Positions 30,192 to 41,389 of a DNA stretch of 64,000 bases are shown piece by piece; the first letter of the stretch is position 1; each line of letters starts with the position of its first letter. Below the pieces are notes generated by a model. The model did no database searches and was not told the DNA's origin. It saw only the letters and a list, made by a program, of their open reading frames with translations. Source of the DNA: Paraspadella gotoi. Taxonomy: Eukaryota; Chaetognatha. The DNA lies in assembly GCA_051294375.1 (NCBI GenBank), contig CM119263.1, forward strand, positions 6,234,932 to 6,298,931. Reading direction: 5' to 3'. Position numbers and translations under genes: made by a program.

Positions 30192-31624
30192 AAGCCGGTG
30201 CGAGTTGAGTTTAATTAAGGGCAGAGCCTGAAGAGACCTAACGAGTTGAAGAACTGCGATTAGAAAGAGTGCAAGGGAAAAAAGTATTGCGTAGCATTGG
30301 TGATTCGGAGATGTGGAAGAAGGAATCTTTGACTTAATGGCTCCAATTGGCGCTGCATGACTCTAAATGGCACTAAATGGCTGAGTAATGAGTATAAGTG
30401 CAAAGAAATTAGACTAGACTTGAAGCGGTCTGGAGAAGGAGAAAGGAAAGCGTTTGAGCTGAGGCGATTCTAATTTAACATCGAATATAAACTGAATTAA
30501 ATACGAGTAAAACTATATGTAAAAACAGTTGAATGAAAGCGTGGAGAACTAAAGAGGAAGCAAGACAAGAGCTGCAACTCGACGGAAGAGATTCTCTCTC
30601 GTCACGCGATGGAATCAAATCCCCTTCTTAATTTATTTTATGAAAACCGGCGGCGACGATGACGACGACGATAGCGACGAAGATGTCGAAGATGACGACG
30701 ACGATGGTGACGAATATGTCGAGGATGACGACGACGGCGACGATGGCGACGACGATGGCGACAAAGGTGAAATGAAAATGACTTGTCTCGGCATTGACTG
30801 CAAAGATTCTGTTTGAGGTCGGAGTCACCATGGTCTCAGGTTCGATCCCTTTCCTGACTATGTCAGATCTTTACAATTATAAGTTATAACGATAAACCAC
30901 GCTTTGGCGATTCGTTTATGGAAATGTGCAACCTCGTTCTCATGGCGCGAATCTGCTCCTTTCGCATTGAACTCTTTTCAAAATGGAAGAATTGCAAGGA
31001 GAAACTCACAGAAGAAAGACCAAGCATTTTTATTGGAACGAATTATAAAACATGAAAGCGAAGAGTTTTTCCAGGGGAATGCTTCAACAATAATTGAGAT
31101 GAGATTCAACATTTGAAAACATCGCGGATTAAAATAAATAAAATAAGAATTTTTTTATTTTTTTATTTTACGGGAATATTTAATTTTTCCGCGAAGAAAA
31201 AAAAAACGAATAAGTTTAGCGACATTTAAAAGTGAAAAATGGCAAGAGGGGAACACGAAAAAACATACAATCGATCTATATGTCACATTTAAAAGTGATA
31301 AAAAAATTTCACATCGTGAAAAACTTTTTAGGTGCCATCAAGGCATCTTCGGGAGTATTATTATAACATGAATTCGATATCTCAAGAAAAACAAACATAC
31401 ATTGAAAAAAATAATCGAGGAAAGACATTCATTGAATAGTTAACGTTTGAAATTAACGTTTTCTTTTCTAAACATTAAGTGAACACAAAATCTTGCAAAC
31501 AACAAAGAAGTCGTAAGATTTCATTTTTTTTTAAATTACAGATATTTTTTTATTTTTATGTTTTCACCACCACGAAACTTTGAATCGAAAAAAATCAGGA
31601 AATCACGTTGCCCTTTTATTTTTC
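30192..31624. other. Intergenic, no gene seen
   Basis: Contains a (GAC)/(GAT) trinucleotide-rich patch at 30650-30780 and a GGTTCGATCCC tRNA-B-box-like word near 30839 without the rest of a tRNA. From 31130 it is AT-rich. Confidence 0.4.
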
Positions 31625-34600
31625 TCAATTTCGCAGTAGTTTTCCCGTTTTTTTGGCGGCGCTTGCAACGGCGCCTCGAGCTCTGCCCGTGGCGCGATCG
31701 ATGGCGCCACGCCCTCTTTCGGTTCTGCTGTTGGCGGCGCCGGCGCCGGGTCCTTTTGCGCCGGCGGCGCCGTCAGTGGCGCCGCGAGGCTCCTTAAGTT
31801 CGACGTTCATATCTCGTGCCATCGTTTTGAGATGAGTGAAAGTTGCCTGAGAAAAATCGGTCGGAAGAGATTGAATCAAAATAGGCAAACAATTAAAGCT
31901 CGATTATTTATTAAAAATATCTGTAAGTACAACAAAACAAAACAAAATTAATCTATATAAACATTTTCCTTCAAAATTGTTCCATGACGAACGACCCCAC
32001 TCGTTTTTTTTTTCTCCGAATCGAATTAAAAACAAAATAAAAATTCGCACGTAATGACGTCGCGACTCGCGAGTTCGAATTCTTCAAATTAAAAGTCACC
32101 TTCATGACGTCAACGCCGCCGTTAATGACGTCGTAAGAGTTGGCGCCCGACGAGGACGACGCCGACGACGACGTCGAAAGCGCCGACGACGACGACGCCT
32201 CCTCGCGCCGCAGATCGCAGGGCCGCGCCAGGCTGCGGCTCCGGCGCGTCAAGGCGCGGGGCTTGGGAGACAAGGAGGCCAGACGGGACGCTGGAAGAGA
32301 AGAGTGAAGGGGGGGGGGTTGGAATAATATTTGGGGAGGAAAAGAAAGAAAAAAATATTTAATCAAAATTAAAGTCATTGCCCGCTTCTTCTAAAGCTAA
32401 ATCGAAGATTGACTGCCCCCGTCTCACTTTGAGCGTTTTTCTTGGAGACGTTCTCCGCCGAAAGGGAAGATGCAGGCTGCTGCGGAGGCGGCTGCTGCAG
32501 CAGGTGCCGCTGTTTGACCTTGGAAGGCGACTCGGACGCGTTCCACGAGCGGCGGCGGTAGGACTCGCAAACGGTGAGCGTCGGCGGGGAGGCGAGGCGC
32601 GATGGGGAGGCGGCGGCGGAGGCGGCGGCGGTGGGCGGGGTGTTGGCGCGCGAGAGGCGTGGCGATGGATTACGTGACCCTTGACGAGAGCATCGAGCAG
32701 AAAAAGACCCTTGGGAATCTGGAGGAGGAAGAGAAATAAAAAGTGATTGAAAAAATTACGCCGAGTGGTTTCGAATTCAGTTTAAAAATGGTGTCTTTTC
32801 AATTCAGATGTCCTACTATACGGCTCGACATGAATATCATATCAGTTATGTTAATAAAATAATCTTTCTTGATGAGTAAAAGTTGTCTCTTTATAGTGAT
32901 AAGTGATAAACTGCGCTAAAGTGACCCGCATTTGAGTTTCTGATTACTTCCATTAAAAACATATTATAAGTCACTTTTCGATCGGTCGGTCGGTCGGTTT
33001 GTTCCACTTACGTTAAAAATGCATATAATTTGCCTATAGTTGGTTTCTTATTTGTGAAGACAGAAAAAACCTCAAATTTAAGGAACTGCTGGCGCCGATT
33101 CAGGAATTACGAAAAAATAGCGAATAAAAGACGGAATTTTGATGCAGTGCATGGCATAAATACACCGGCAAAAAAAGTATTTTAGTCATGTCATGTCATG
33201 TCAAGTCATATCATATCATGTCACTGCGGCGCAACACATTGGTTCTTGTTTCTTTTAATTGACTCTCACCCACCGATCCCTGTCTTCCGCAAATTTCTTA
33301 TCTCAACAAATTCAAATTGTGTTTCACAAGCGGAAGTTGCTTTCACGGAGTAGAGCTTGCAAAGGCCCTGTTGTTCTGATAATTATGTATGACATCGTTC
33401 TCTGTATTGTAGCGGTTCTCAGTCCACAAACCTACTAATATAATTTTATAAAAAGTATAAAAAGAAAAAAAGAGTAAGACTCGAGAAGAAAATGAGAAAT
33501 CACATTAAGAAAAGAAAGTAGAGTTGATAAGACGGGAAAATGAGAGAAAATAAAAGAGAGATGGTTTCACTTTCAGGGACATGAGAAGATTACAAAATAA
33601 TTATGGCTGCGAAAAGAAATTAAAAAGAGAAGTCGGAAAGAAGACGGGGGGGGGAATGAAGAATTTAACGTTCTGTTTTCTTACGTATATTATTTTATTA
33701 TTAGACATTGAGTAATTTTCTTTCGTTTCGTTGCGTTTGAGAATAGCGGAAAGGTATAAGATTTTTTTTATTGTCAACAACGATAATTTAATTAATTTAT
33801 TAATTAAATTATCGTTGTTGACAATAGAAAAAAACTTATACCTTTCCGCTATTTTATTATTCATAATTTAGAATAAGAATCTTTTCCTTCCTTCTACTTA
33901 TAAAGATCTATTAATTTCTTCTCAATCTTTTTTCTGGTTTCCTATTGGTTTATTTTCTATATTTCGCATGTTATTGGTACAAAGTAGTATATAGTATATA
34001 CGAAACAAAAAGGTAAAAAATTAAGGTTTAACTCTTAGGAAGATAATATATGTTGATTATTTGAAATTGTTTTGTAAAATTATTTTAATTCTTTTAATAC
34101 TTGTGCGTTTGTCCGCATTTTTTCTCATTATGTCATTGTCTGTCAATATCCAATTGGGTCAATTTGGAATATTTATCGCGTCCTAATTAATTATTTGATG
34201 GAATTAGAATTGGCCCTCTGCTTTCTGAGAGAAAAACCCGCAACAATTATAATTATTACTTATACTAAAAAGGTTAATATTGCACGTTATCATCATTATT
34301 ATAAAAAAAAGAAGAAAATACTGAACAATGTACTATTTTGAAATACTTTTATTACGTAATTCTCCTTTTGCCTTGTTTTCATTTTCTCATAAATTTCTAA
34401 AGATAAGCGCAAGATATTAGGGAAAAAAAATGATAACAAAAGAAAAAGGAAAGCTCGACGAAAGAAAAAGCCCGGGTTATATTCAGCAGAAGGTAAAAAA
34501 ACGGGTTGAATTCAGAAGGGGAAAAAACAAAGAAACTCAAGAGGGTAAAGGAGATAATAGAGACGGATGAATCTATATATCGGTAAGAGATGAATGAATA

Positions 34601-36068
34601 AACAAGATGAGGATACGAAATGATGAATCAAAGGTCAGAAAAATGATGGAGAAAAATTCAATGATGGATTTAAAATAAAATTCCGAAATTCTAGGATGTC
34701 AAATGCTAAAATGAATGGAAGAATTATAGTTACATATAAAGTAATATTTAAGAAAAAAAAGTGATTGTCCATTGGACAATGTCCAAACACCAGATGACTG
34801 ATTATCTTTTCAGGAACGGATTAGAGAGACGAACGAACGGATTCGATACGAACAAAGCGAATCGCGACAGATGGCGCAGTTGATTAGATAAGTTCCCACC
34901 TTCCAAACCGCTTAAGCCGCCATAATTATTTCCCGCTCAGGTCCATCCTATATATTTTTCGCATCCGCGGTTCCAAGCCGACTCGCGTTTATGACTCGTG
35001 GCAAAAAAACCGTCTGCTCGAATTAGCCTCAGCGAAGGTTTTTCTCGCCACCTCCTCTTTACAAAGAGAACAAATTTTCATTCCCTTTGTCTTCCCCTAC
35101 TCGCCAAAACCCCTAGCCTTGCCCAAACAACCACCTACCAATCTTCCTTTAATTTCTTATTTATCACAGATCCAGTCTTCACTGTTTTAGTTTTTTTTTT
35201 CGATTCGCTAATTCTATCATTATCACTAGATTAGATGCTTTAATTTTTATTTTATCTCCCATTCACCGCTTCACGCACTTGTGAAATCGTCACCGCTTCC
35301 TAGATCCAGCTTTTCCCTCGCCACGCAACTTTTCAATGTGCGTTCACGTTTCCGATAAAGCGTTCACCACGACGATTCACGATCCGGTTTTCTCCCTCTC
35401 ACCGTCAACCTCTTCCTCTTTCTCTTATTTCAACTCGAAAAGGGCATCGCAGTGTCGCTGCGTCGCCGCCTCACAGTATCGCCGCATTGCGTGTCGCGCT
35501 GCCGCCGCCGGAATCGCGCGCGGCGAGAGGCAACGCCCTCTTTTATCTAATCCCCCTCTTCATCGCTTTCCCGTTTCGACTGACGCGTTTAGAGTTCTTT
35601 GCGACCGTGACACAGTGGCTTAAGTTAGGAGCGACACGATAGAGTAGTCGTGACGCGATGGCTTTATCGTGACGCGACCGGCATCTTCGTGATACGCTGG
35701 TTTTTTTAACGGTTTCTAAGTTATTAGTAGAAATCTCCTGGCCGCACAAGACAATAATGTCAATAAAGCAGCGATAAGATCGTTCGACACAATATGATTA
35801 TGGCGAATGTCGTAAAATCCATAGTTAACGCCACAGTCTAATAAATTAAGTCAAACAAGTAGGCTTACAGCCTCACTGTCTGCTTTCAAAACTCGCGTAA
35901 CGCGATCTTCTTACGTGACGCTAACACGATTGCGACGCCATTTTGCGTCGTTTGATGACCCCACGCGCCGCACATGACGGCTTCAATTTGGCGTCCTTTA
36001 TATTGGTTGTACCAATTTCATATACATATATCGGTCAGGCCATCTGAGGACTTTTTTTAAATTTATTT

Positions 36069-36148
<80 letters not shown>

Positions 36149-36733
36149 TTTTTTTATTTATTTATTTATTTATTTATTTATATCAATTTATTTTTACATA
36201 ATCCTGACAATTTTTTTTTGTGTCTACCGAAAGATAGGAAATATAACTTTTTTGAATAAGCATCATTGTCTTAATTGATTATATTTGTAAAGTTAAAAAT
36301 GACGACGTTCGTTCACTTTTTGACTGTAGTTAAAAAGGTACGAAACTTTACGTAAACAAATAGTTTAGTTATAGAATTAACACGAATTGCATATTAATCC
36401 ATATAACCAAAACGTGAAAGAAACATAGCGATACACAGTGAAACATAGTAGAACCAAAATGTCGAATCAACGACTCAAAAATGTTCATCTACCGAAGAAG
36501 ACTCGAAACCGTGACGCCCCGTGACGCCACTTTCGTCAACGCGGTGACGTCTCGTTCGCGTCGTCTGCTAAAAATAGCCTCCACGTCGAATCTCTTTTTT
36601 TTCCCTTCGTCGAGAGAAACTCCCAGGGGAGAATTTTTTTGTTTTTTTTTGAGGGGGTGGGAAACGGCGAAGTGGGAGAAGGAGGGTTGTAGAGGGGAAC
36701 AAGTGGAGGCCCTCCAGGTGGGAATGTAAATGA

Positions 36734-36767
<34 letters not shown>

Positions 36768-37413
36768 AGAGGAGAGAGAGAGAGAAGAGAGAGAGAAGAC
36801 ACTGCTAAGCAGTCACACGCCGAGAACTCATCCGCTCCCGGCGCAGGCAACCGTCCCACCTTCCTACACTGGGACCCTCCGGGTTGGAGAGACGAGAGAG
36901 AGAGAGAGAGAGAGAGACACGCTACACACATCCACCTATTTTGACCGCTCGTCTCACAGCAGCGGGTCCTCGCTTGTTTCTCTTAAGTATACGTAAATAT
37001 AACATGACATGACGCGAAATAACTTACTCAAATCTTTCGTCGTCGTCGCCGTCTTGTCGTCTTTGATGCTGCAGAGATCGTCCGGCTCCGAGATGCAGAG
37101 TCGAGGCAGGGAAGGGTAACCATCTTCCTCCTCCTCTTCCTCCTTTTTGCTTCCAAAGTTGACGCCCTGGTTGAGTTTAATTAGGAAAAGTTATTACTCT
37201 CTCGTTTCAAATGTTTACAAAAATAGTAAAGAAAGAAATCTTGTGACTTTCACAAAATACGAAAATTTGATCGCGAAAGATCGAGCGGTTGTAGAATATT
37301 ATAATTTTGATATACTTGTGACTGTATTAATTAATAGAGTCAGAGAAGAAGTAATTATATTCAGTCCTTGATTATTAAGTCACACGCTTTTCCTTTTATA
37401 AAGATAAAGTTCG

Positions 37414-37464
<51 letters not shown>

Positions 37465-37840
37465 GATCGTTTCCACAGCTTCGACCAGGGGCCTTTCTCG
37501 CCGCCCAGGCTGCTGTGCAGGTATGTCTCAGCATGTTTCATGCGGTTGGACATGGACTTCGTGTCTAGCTGCAGTTGATTTCCCGGGTCAGTGAACATAG
37601 ACAACGCTTTGGCACCGAACCCGTCCGAATCTGGGAAAGGCGGAGGTTAGTAAGAGACCGTGTAACAATAGGCGCTAACATAGTGGTACGAGCGGTGAAN
37701 NNNNNNNNNNNNNNNNNNNNNNNNNNNNNNNNNNNNNNNNNNNNNNNNNNNNNNNNNNNNNNNNNNNNNNNNNNNNNNNNNNNNNNNNNNNNNNNNNNNT
37801 ATTTTAGTATAGATTAGTTACATTTTTACAGACCGAGAAC

Positions 37841-37889
<49 letters not shown>

Positions 37890-38335
37890 AGCGAGAGTAA
37901 ACTTTACATAGATAATAACTAACTATAATTCAATAAACTCAATAGATTTACGAAACCTCGTACAATTCCAGCCTCACCGGTTGTGTAGGCGATGACCTTC
38001 TGCACCGCGGCGGAGATTCCATCATTGTTTTCCTCCGTCGACTTCAGATCCGCCAAAACTTCTTCTTCCCGGCGTCGTTGTTCCTCGGATTTCGGCGCGG
38101 ATTTCCCCCCCGAAAGGCGCCGGCAAGGGGACGGCGGCGGAGCCATTTTTTCGGCCGTGGGGACTCGAATGGGCGTAACCGGCGCCGTTTTGTCGGAGAG
38201 GCGACGCGGAGGCGAGGGCGGGTCGGATTTGTCGGAAGAGCGCCGCGAGGCCGACGCCGGTTCCAAGCGTGAGGCGAAGGATTCGCAGGGGAACGAAGGA
38301 TCGAGAGCAGGGAATTCGAAAGAGGGTTGGCTGGG
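31625..38335 (-). CDS. Uncharacterised Ser/Pro/Arg-rich protein, N-terminus unresolved
   Basis: Six consecutive exons keep one frame: 38335-37957, 37630-37464, 37166-37028, 32718-32428, 32290-32100 and 31846-31625, ending in a stop. Together they give 462 codons. All junctions are GT-AG (GTGAGA, GTAAGT, GTGACT and similar), and the split codons join without stops. No start codon is visible before exon 38335, so at least one 5' exon is missing. Order of regions: SDK/SPP repeats (RRSSDKSDP, RRLSDKTAP); a charged helix (SEEQRRREEEVLADLKSTEE); a conserved-looking block (LQLDTKSMSNRMKHAETYLH, GPWSKLWKR); an acidic run; long Ser/Pro/Arg-rich disorder; DVINGGVDVMK joined to ATFTHLKTMARDMNVEL; then a basic Gly/Ala tail. 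I do not recognise the family; the composition suggests an intracellular scaffold. A 100-N gap lies in its first shown intron. Confidence 0.68.
33742..33853. repeat. Near-perfect 112-base palindrome
   Basis: Arms of about 50 bases: AATAGCGGAAAGGTATAAG at 33742-33760 pairs with its complement at 33835-33853. The inner TTGTCAACAACGATAATTTA pairs across a centre near 33797. It is in the large intron of the unknown gene. It may be a foldback MITE; no target duplication is obvious. Confidence 0.85.
35997..36030 (+). repeat. Dispersed repeat R, tail fragment
   Basis: Only the 3' end of the family, ATTGGTTGTACCAATTTCAT, is present, next to a (TTTA)n array. Confidence 0.65.
36057..36183. repeat. (TTTA)n microsatellite
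   Basis: About 31 TTTA units with one early TTA slip and one T insertion near 36151. Confidence 0.95.
36733..36917. repeat. Interrupted (GA)n arrays
   Basis: GA arrays at 36733-36798 and 36894-36916, separated by about 95 mixed bases. Both lie in the large intron of the unknown gene. Confidence 0.88.
37417..37462. repeat. (CT)n array abutting a splice donor
   Basis: About 23 CT units. On the minus strand the array follows directly after the TCG|GTGAGAG donor of the exon at 37464-37630, so the intron starts with the repeat. Confidence 0.93.
37700..37799. other. Assembly gap (100 N)
   Basis: Standard-size scaffold gap in an intron of the unknown gene; a small exon could be hidden here. The flanking exons join in phase without one. 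Confidence 0.99.
37843..37883. repeat. (GA)n microsatellite
   Basis: Twenty GA units beside the N gap. Confidence 0.93.
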
Positions 38336-38369
38336 CTGGAAGGGGTGGGGTAGAGGGGCGTATTTTTAA

Positions 38370-38371
<2 letters not shown>

Positions 38372-38423
<52 letters not shown>

Positions 38424-38434
38424 CTCTCTCTCTC
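38372..38434. repeat. (CT)n microsatellite
   Basis: CT array with two TTT interruptions, just upstream of the first identified exon of the unknown gene on the minus strand. Confidence 0.92.
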
Positions 38435-38532
38435 TTCAAAAAATTAAATATTGAAAAGAAAAGTATTGGTTAACCTACAGGCTATGGCTACAAAAGTTCT
38501 ATATTTCAATACATTATTTTTTTAAAAATGAT

Positions 38533-38675
38533 ATTAATTAAAAACGAAAATTTTCGTGGAACAACAACAACAACAACATCTGATGCTGATGAAGGCTTGA
38601 TTTGTGAGCCGAAACATGTCCAAAGTTAATAAAAACTTTATTGTTGTTCCACGAAAATTTTCGTTTTTAATTAAT
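38533..38675 (+). mobile_element. Inverted-repeat element carrying hammerhead 2
   Basis: Arms 38533-38567 and 38641-38675 are perfect 35-base complements, beginning ATTAATTAAAAACGAAAATT. Between them is the hammerhead-like core. Total length is 143 bases with no coding capacity. Confidence 0.88.
38568..38640 (+). ncRNA. Hammerhead-ribozyme-like core 2
   Basis: CTGATGA at 38586-38592. Stem II pairs GGCT (38594-38597) with AGCC (38607-38610), and GAAAC is at 38611-38615 followed by ATGTC (38616-38620). Cleavage would be expected after the GUC. C-A after the cleavage site can pair with T-G before CTGATGA to begin helix I, which continues outward in the 35-base arms. Helix III is limited to a C-G pair with a two-base loop, so efficient cleavage may need a dimer, as established for short-helix-III type I hammerheads. 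Confidence 0.82.
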
Positions 38676-38815
38676 CTCAACAAACAACAAAAGAAAGGAT
38701 TAATACAAAAATGATATTAAAAATTAGGTCATTTTATTTTACTAATTTTGCAGTCAGTAGCAGGAAAATTATTAATCCGCATTGCGCCAAGAGCTCAAAA
38801 TTTCGGCCTTGTAAC

Positions 38816-39079
38816 CGAAACGCCCCATTTCATCTTAAATTTTAAATTAAATGTTAAATTAAGGATTAGGTTAAGCAGTAAATTTAGGAAGAAGTGAGAG
38901 ATTCGGTGAGTGATTATGGTAAGGGATTAAGGGTAAGGGATACAGAGTTCAGGGTTAAGGGAAAGGGTTAATGATTAAGGTTAGAAATTAGGGTTAAGGG
39001 TTTGGTAATTACATAGGGTTAAATATTAAGATTAAAATTAAGGTCAGGGATTAGTAACAGAAATGGGGCGCTTTTAGAA
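38816..39079. mobile_element. Element with TTAGGG-like interior
   Basis: Short inverted ends (AACGCCCCATTTC near 38820 and its complement-like GAAATGGGGCGCTT near 39060) bound a block rich in degenerate AGGGTTA, AAGGGT and TTAGGG words. It lies between hammerhead elements 2 and 3. Confidence 0.6.
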
Positions 39080-39544
39080 AGAGAGCCAAACTTTTTAGGA
39101 AGAAAAATACAGCGCTGACTCCGACTCATCCATTTTCTGATAACAAACGAAGAACTCCGCCCCTTTGACGTCACCAGTTTTGTTCTTGGCGCGAGTTGGA
39201 ATGATTGGATGTTTTAATCAAAAATCAAAATACCATGCTCTCGCCTCTTATGACAACAAATTATAAAATATGAAAAAAACGCTTGCTAATCATAAATTAA
39301 CGGAAGTTTCTCTAAAACCTAAAAATTTTAGAAAAACACAGATAAAACCGCAAAATTTTACTACGAGTTCTGTTAAGTTTTGTGACGAGATATAATTATT
39401 TAATAATAATAGCCTTTATTAATAGACAGGAAAGGTTAGCAACTCGTTTCTAATTTCAAGTTTATTATCATTTCTCCTCATATTCGTAACGTTTCCTTTC
39501 TTTTAGTTTTTATTATTAATAGAGTTAAAAAGTTTTAGAGATTT

Positions 39545-39640
39545 TATTTTCATTAAACAACGAGTTAACGCTGAAGAAGGTTTTAAAATTAAACCGAAAC
39601 ATGTCCGATATTAAATGTTAACACGTTGTTTAATGAAAAT
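39545..39640 (+). mobile_element. Inverted-repeat element carrying hammerhead 3
   Basis: Arms TTTTCATTAAACAACG (39547-39562) and its complement (39624-39639) enclose the core; weaker complementarity continues outward for about 20 bases on each side. Confidence 0.8.
39563..39623 (+). ncRNA. Hammerhead-ribozyme-like core 3
   Basis: CTGAAGA at 39571-39577 fits the CUGANGA consensus, where the fifth base is free. Stem II pairs GGTTT with AAACC, GAAAC is at 39596-39600 and ATGTC at 39601-39605. Bases CG after the cleavage site pair with CG before CTGAAGA. GTTAA at 39564-39568 then pairs with TTAAC at 39618-39622 to extend helix I. All invariant core bases are present. Confidence 0.82.
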
Positions 39641-39922
39641 GAAATATCTACAACTTTGTAACTCCATTTCTCTTCAATATTTTGTCAAGATTCACAAAAT
39701 CAGAGAGAAAATTTTGTTAAAAATGATTTATTATTTGAGCTTTGACTCAAAATAAATATTTCTATTCTAAACAAGCAAAACGTCAGACAAGAAAAAAATG
39801 ACCTCTCCATTGCATAATCTAGCAGCCATAAAAAAACAATTCGCAACTCTTTTTTTTTCACCGAAAACCAAAGCGGCTAACCTTTTCCCTTCTCGTTTCC
39901 ATGACGACGGCCAAAAGCGAAG

Positions 39923-40122
39923 CCTGAAAAGTGGAATCTTCAAATCGACGATTGTCGATGAAGGGCGGAACCGCGAGGCGCATCATCTTCGCGGCGAAGA
40001 GCGTCGTCGGCGTCGACGACCAAGTTGAGAGGCCTGTCGTTGTTGTTGTCGTGATTTCTGTTACCGTCGTCGTCGTCGTCGAGGATCGATGATGGAGTGA
40101 GTCTGAGACGAACGGGCGCCAT
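39923..40122 (-). CDS. Possible 5' exon of the unknown gene
   Basis: From an ATG at 40122 the minus strand reads MAPVRLRLTPSSILDDDDDG and continues as an acidic stretch for about 66 codons to a stop near 39923. A GTAACA donor after the Asp run is possible. Position and strand fit a first exon for the gene at 31625-38335, but the phase from that donor does not match the next exon, so an exon would be missing between them. It may equally be spurious. Confidence 0.25.
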
Positions 40123-40227
40123 TTTTATAACCGCCAAAGACGTCGAAACAAAAGATCGATTTTGATTCATTCAACTCAAATTTCGTCTTTGACGACGAAG
40201 AAGAGAAAAGGCGCGTTTCTGACTCTT

Positions 40228-40370
<143 letters not shown>

Positions 40371-41273
40371 GGCCCCGCCGGTGCGCGCGCGGAAGCGACG
40401 ACGAAAAAGACGACGCGACAAAAAGACGACTTTTTTTCATTCGTCGGAACCTGGCGCCGTTTCGACGACGACGACGACGACGACGATGACGACGAAAGAT
40501 AATACGTCAATAAGACGTCATTAGCCTTGACAGTGTGACACTGGATGTGACGCTGGATAATGTCAAAGACTGGAATGGCGGAAAAATAGTTGTTGCGGTG
40601 GTTGTTTGGCTAAAGTCTGGAGACGAGCAGCGGTCAAGGTCGACCGTTCTTTTCCGTCGGTCTAAGACCTTATTTAGTAAAAAAGAGCGAAAATTAAAAT
40701 CGGTGTCCCTACTTTCGTACTTTTAAGCTTATTTATAATAATTTCTTAGTTTTTAATGTCTAATATCCAATGTCGCAAAGAAATTTAAATTAGAATAAGA
40801 ATTATGATTTAGGCGAGTGACGATTTGGAGTATTACGAGTTAGATAGAGGGTGTCGGACATTTTCAAAGGCACTGAACAAGTGAACAACTGAACATATTA
40901 ATGTCAAAAGAGTAGTCTTTTCCTAATTACGATTTTTTTTACAAAATCTAGAAAAGATCATTTTTTATTGTGAAATCCTGCACAGTGCTCACAGTGCTCA
41001 AACTCTTTTGCTATGACATGACAAAGTCACTTGATAGAAAATTAAAAATTATCTACTATATTCCTTAGATAAAATTCCCTCGGTTAGTAAACGACGCAAT
41101 TTATTTTTGTCGTTGGTTTTTCTGTTTTGTTGTTGTTGTTTGTTTGGGCAACGGAAGCCAGGTCACGTGGGTCGATCCCCACGGAAGCCAAACCGCGGAA
41201 AAGGGATGAAGACTGGTTCCGCTGACTTGGAACAGAAAAGGCAAGGAAGGGAGGGAGAGGAGGTATGAGGATG

Positions 41274-41389
<116 letters not shown>

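Noticed and set aside
30820-30870. Possible tRNA gene (GGTTCGATCCC B box)
   Set aside because: No A box at the right spacing and no acceptor-stem pairing.
36057-36183. CRISPR-like regular repeat
   Set aside because: It is a simple TTTA microsatellite without spacers; no CRISPR array occurs in the window.
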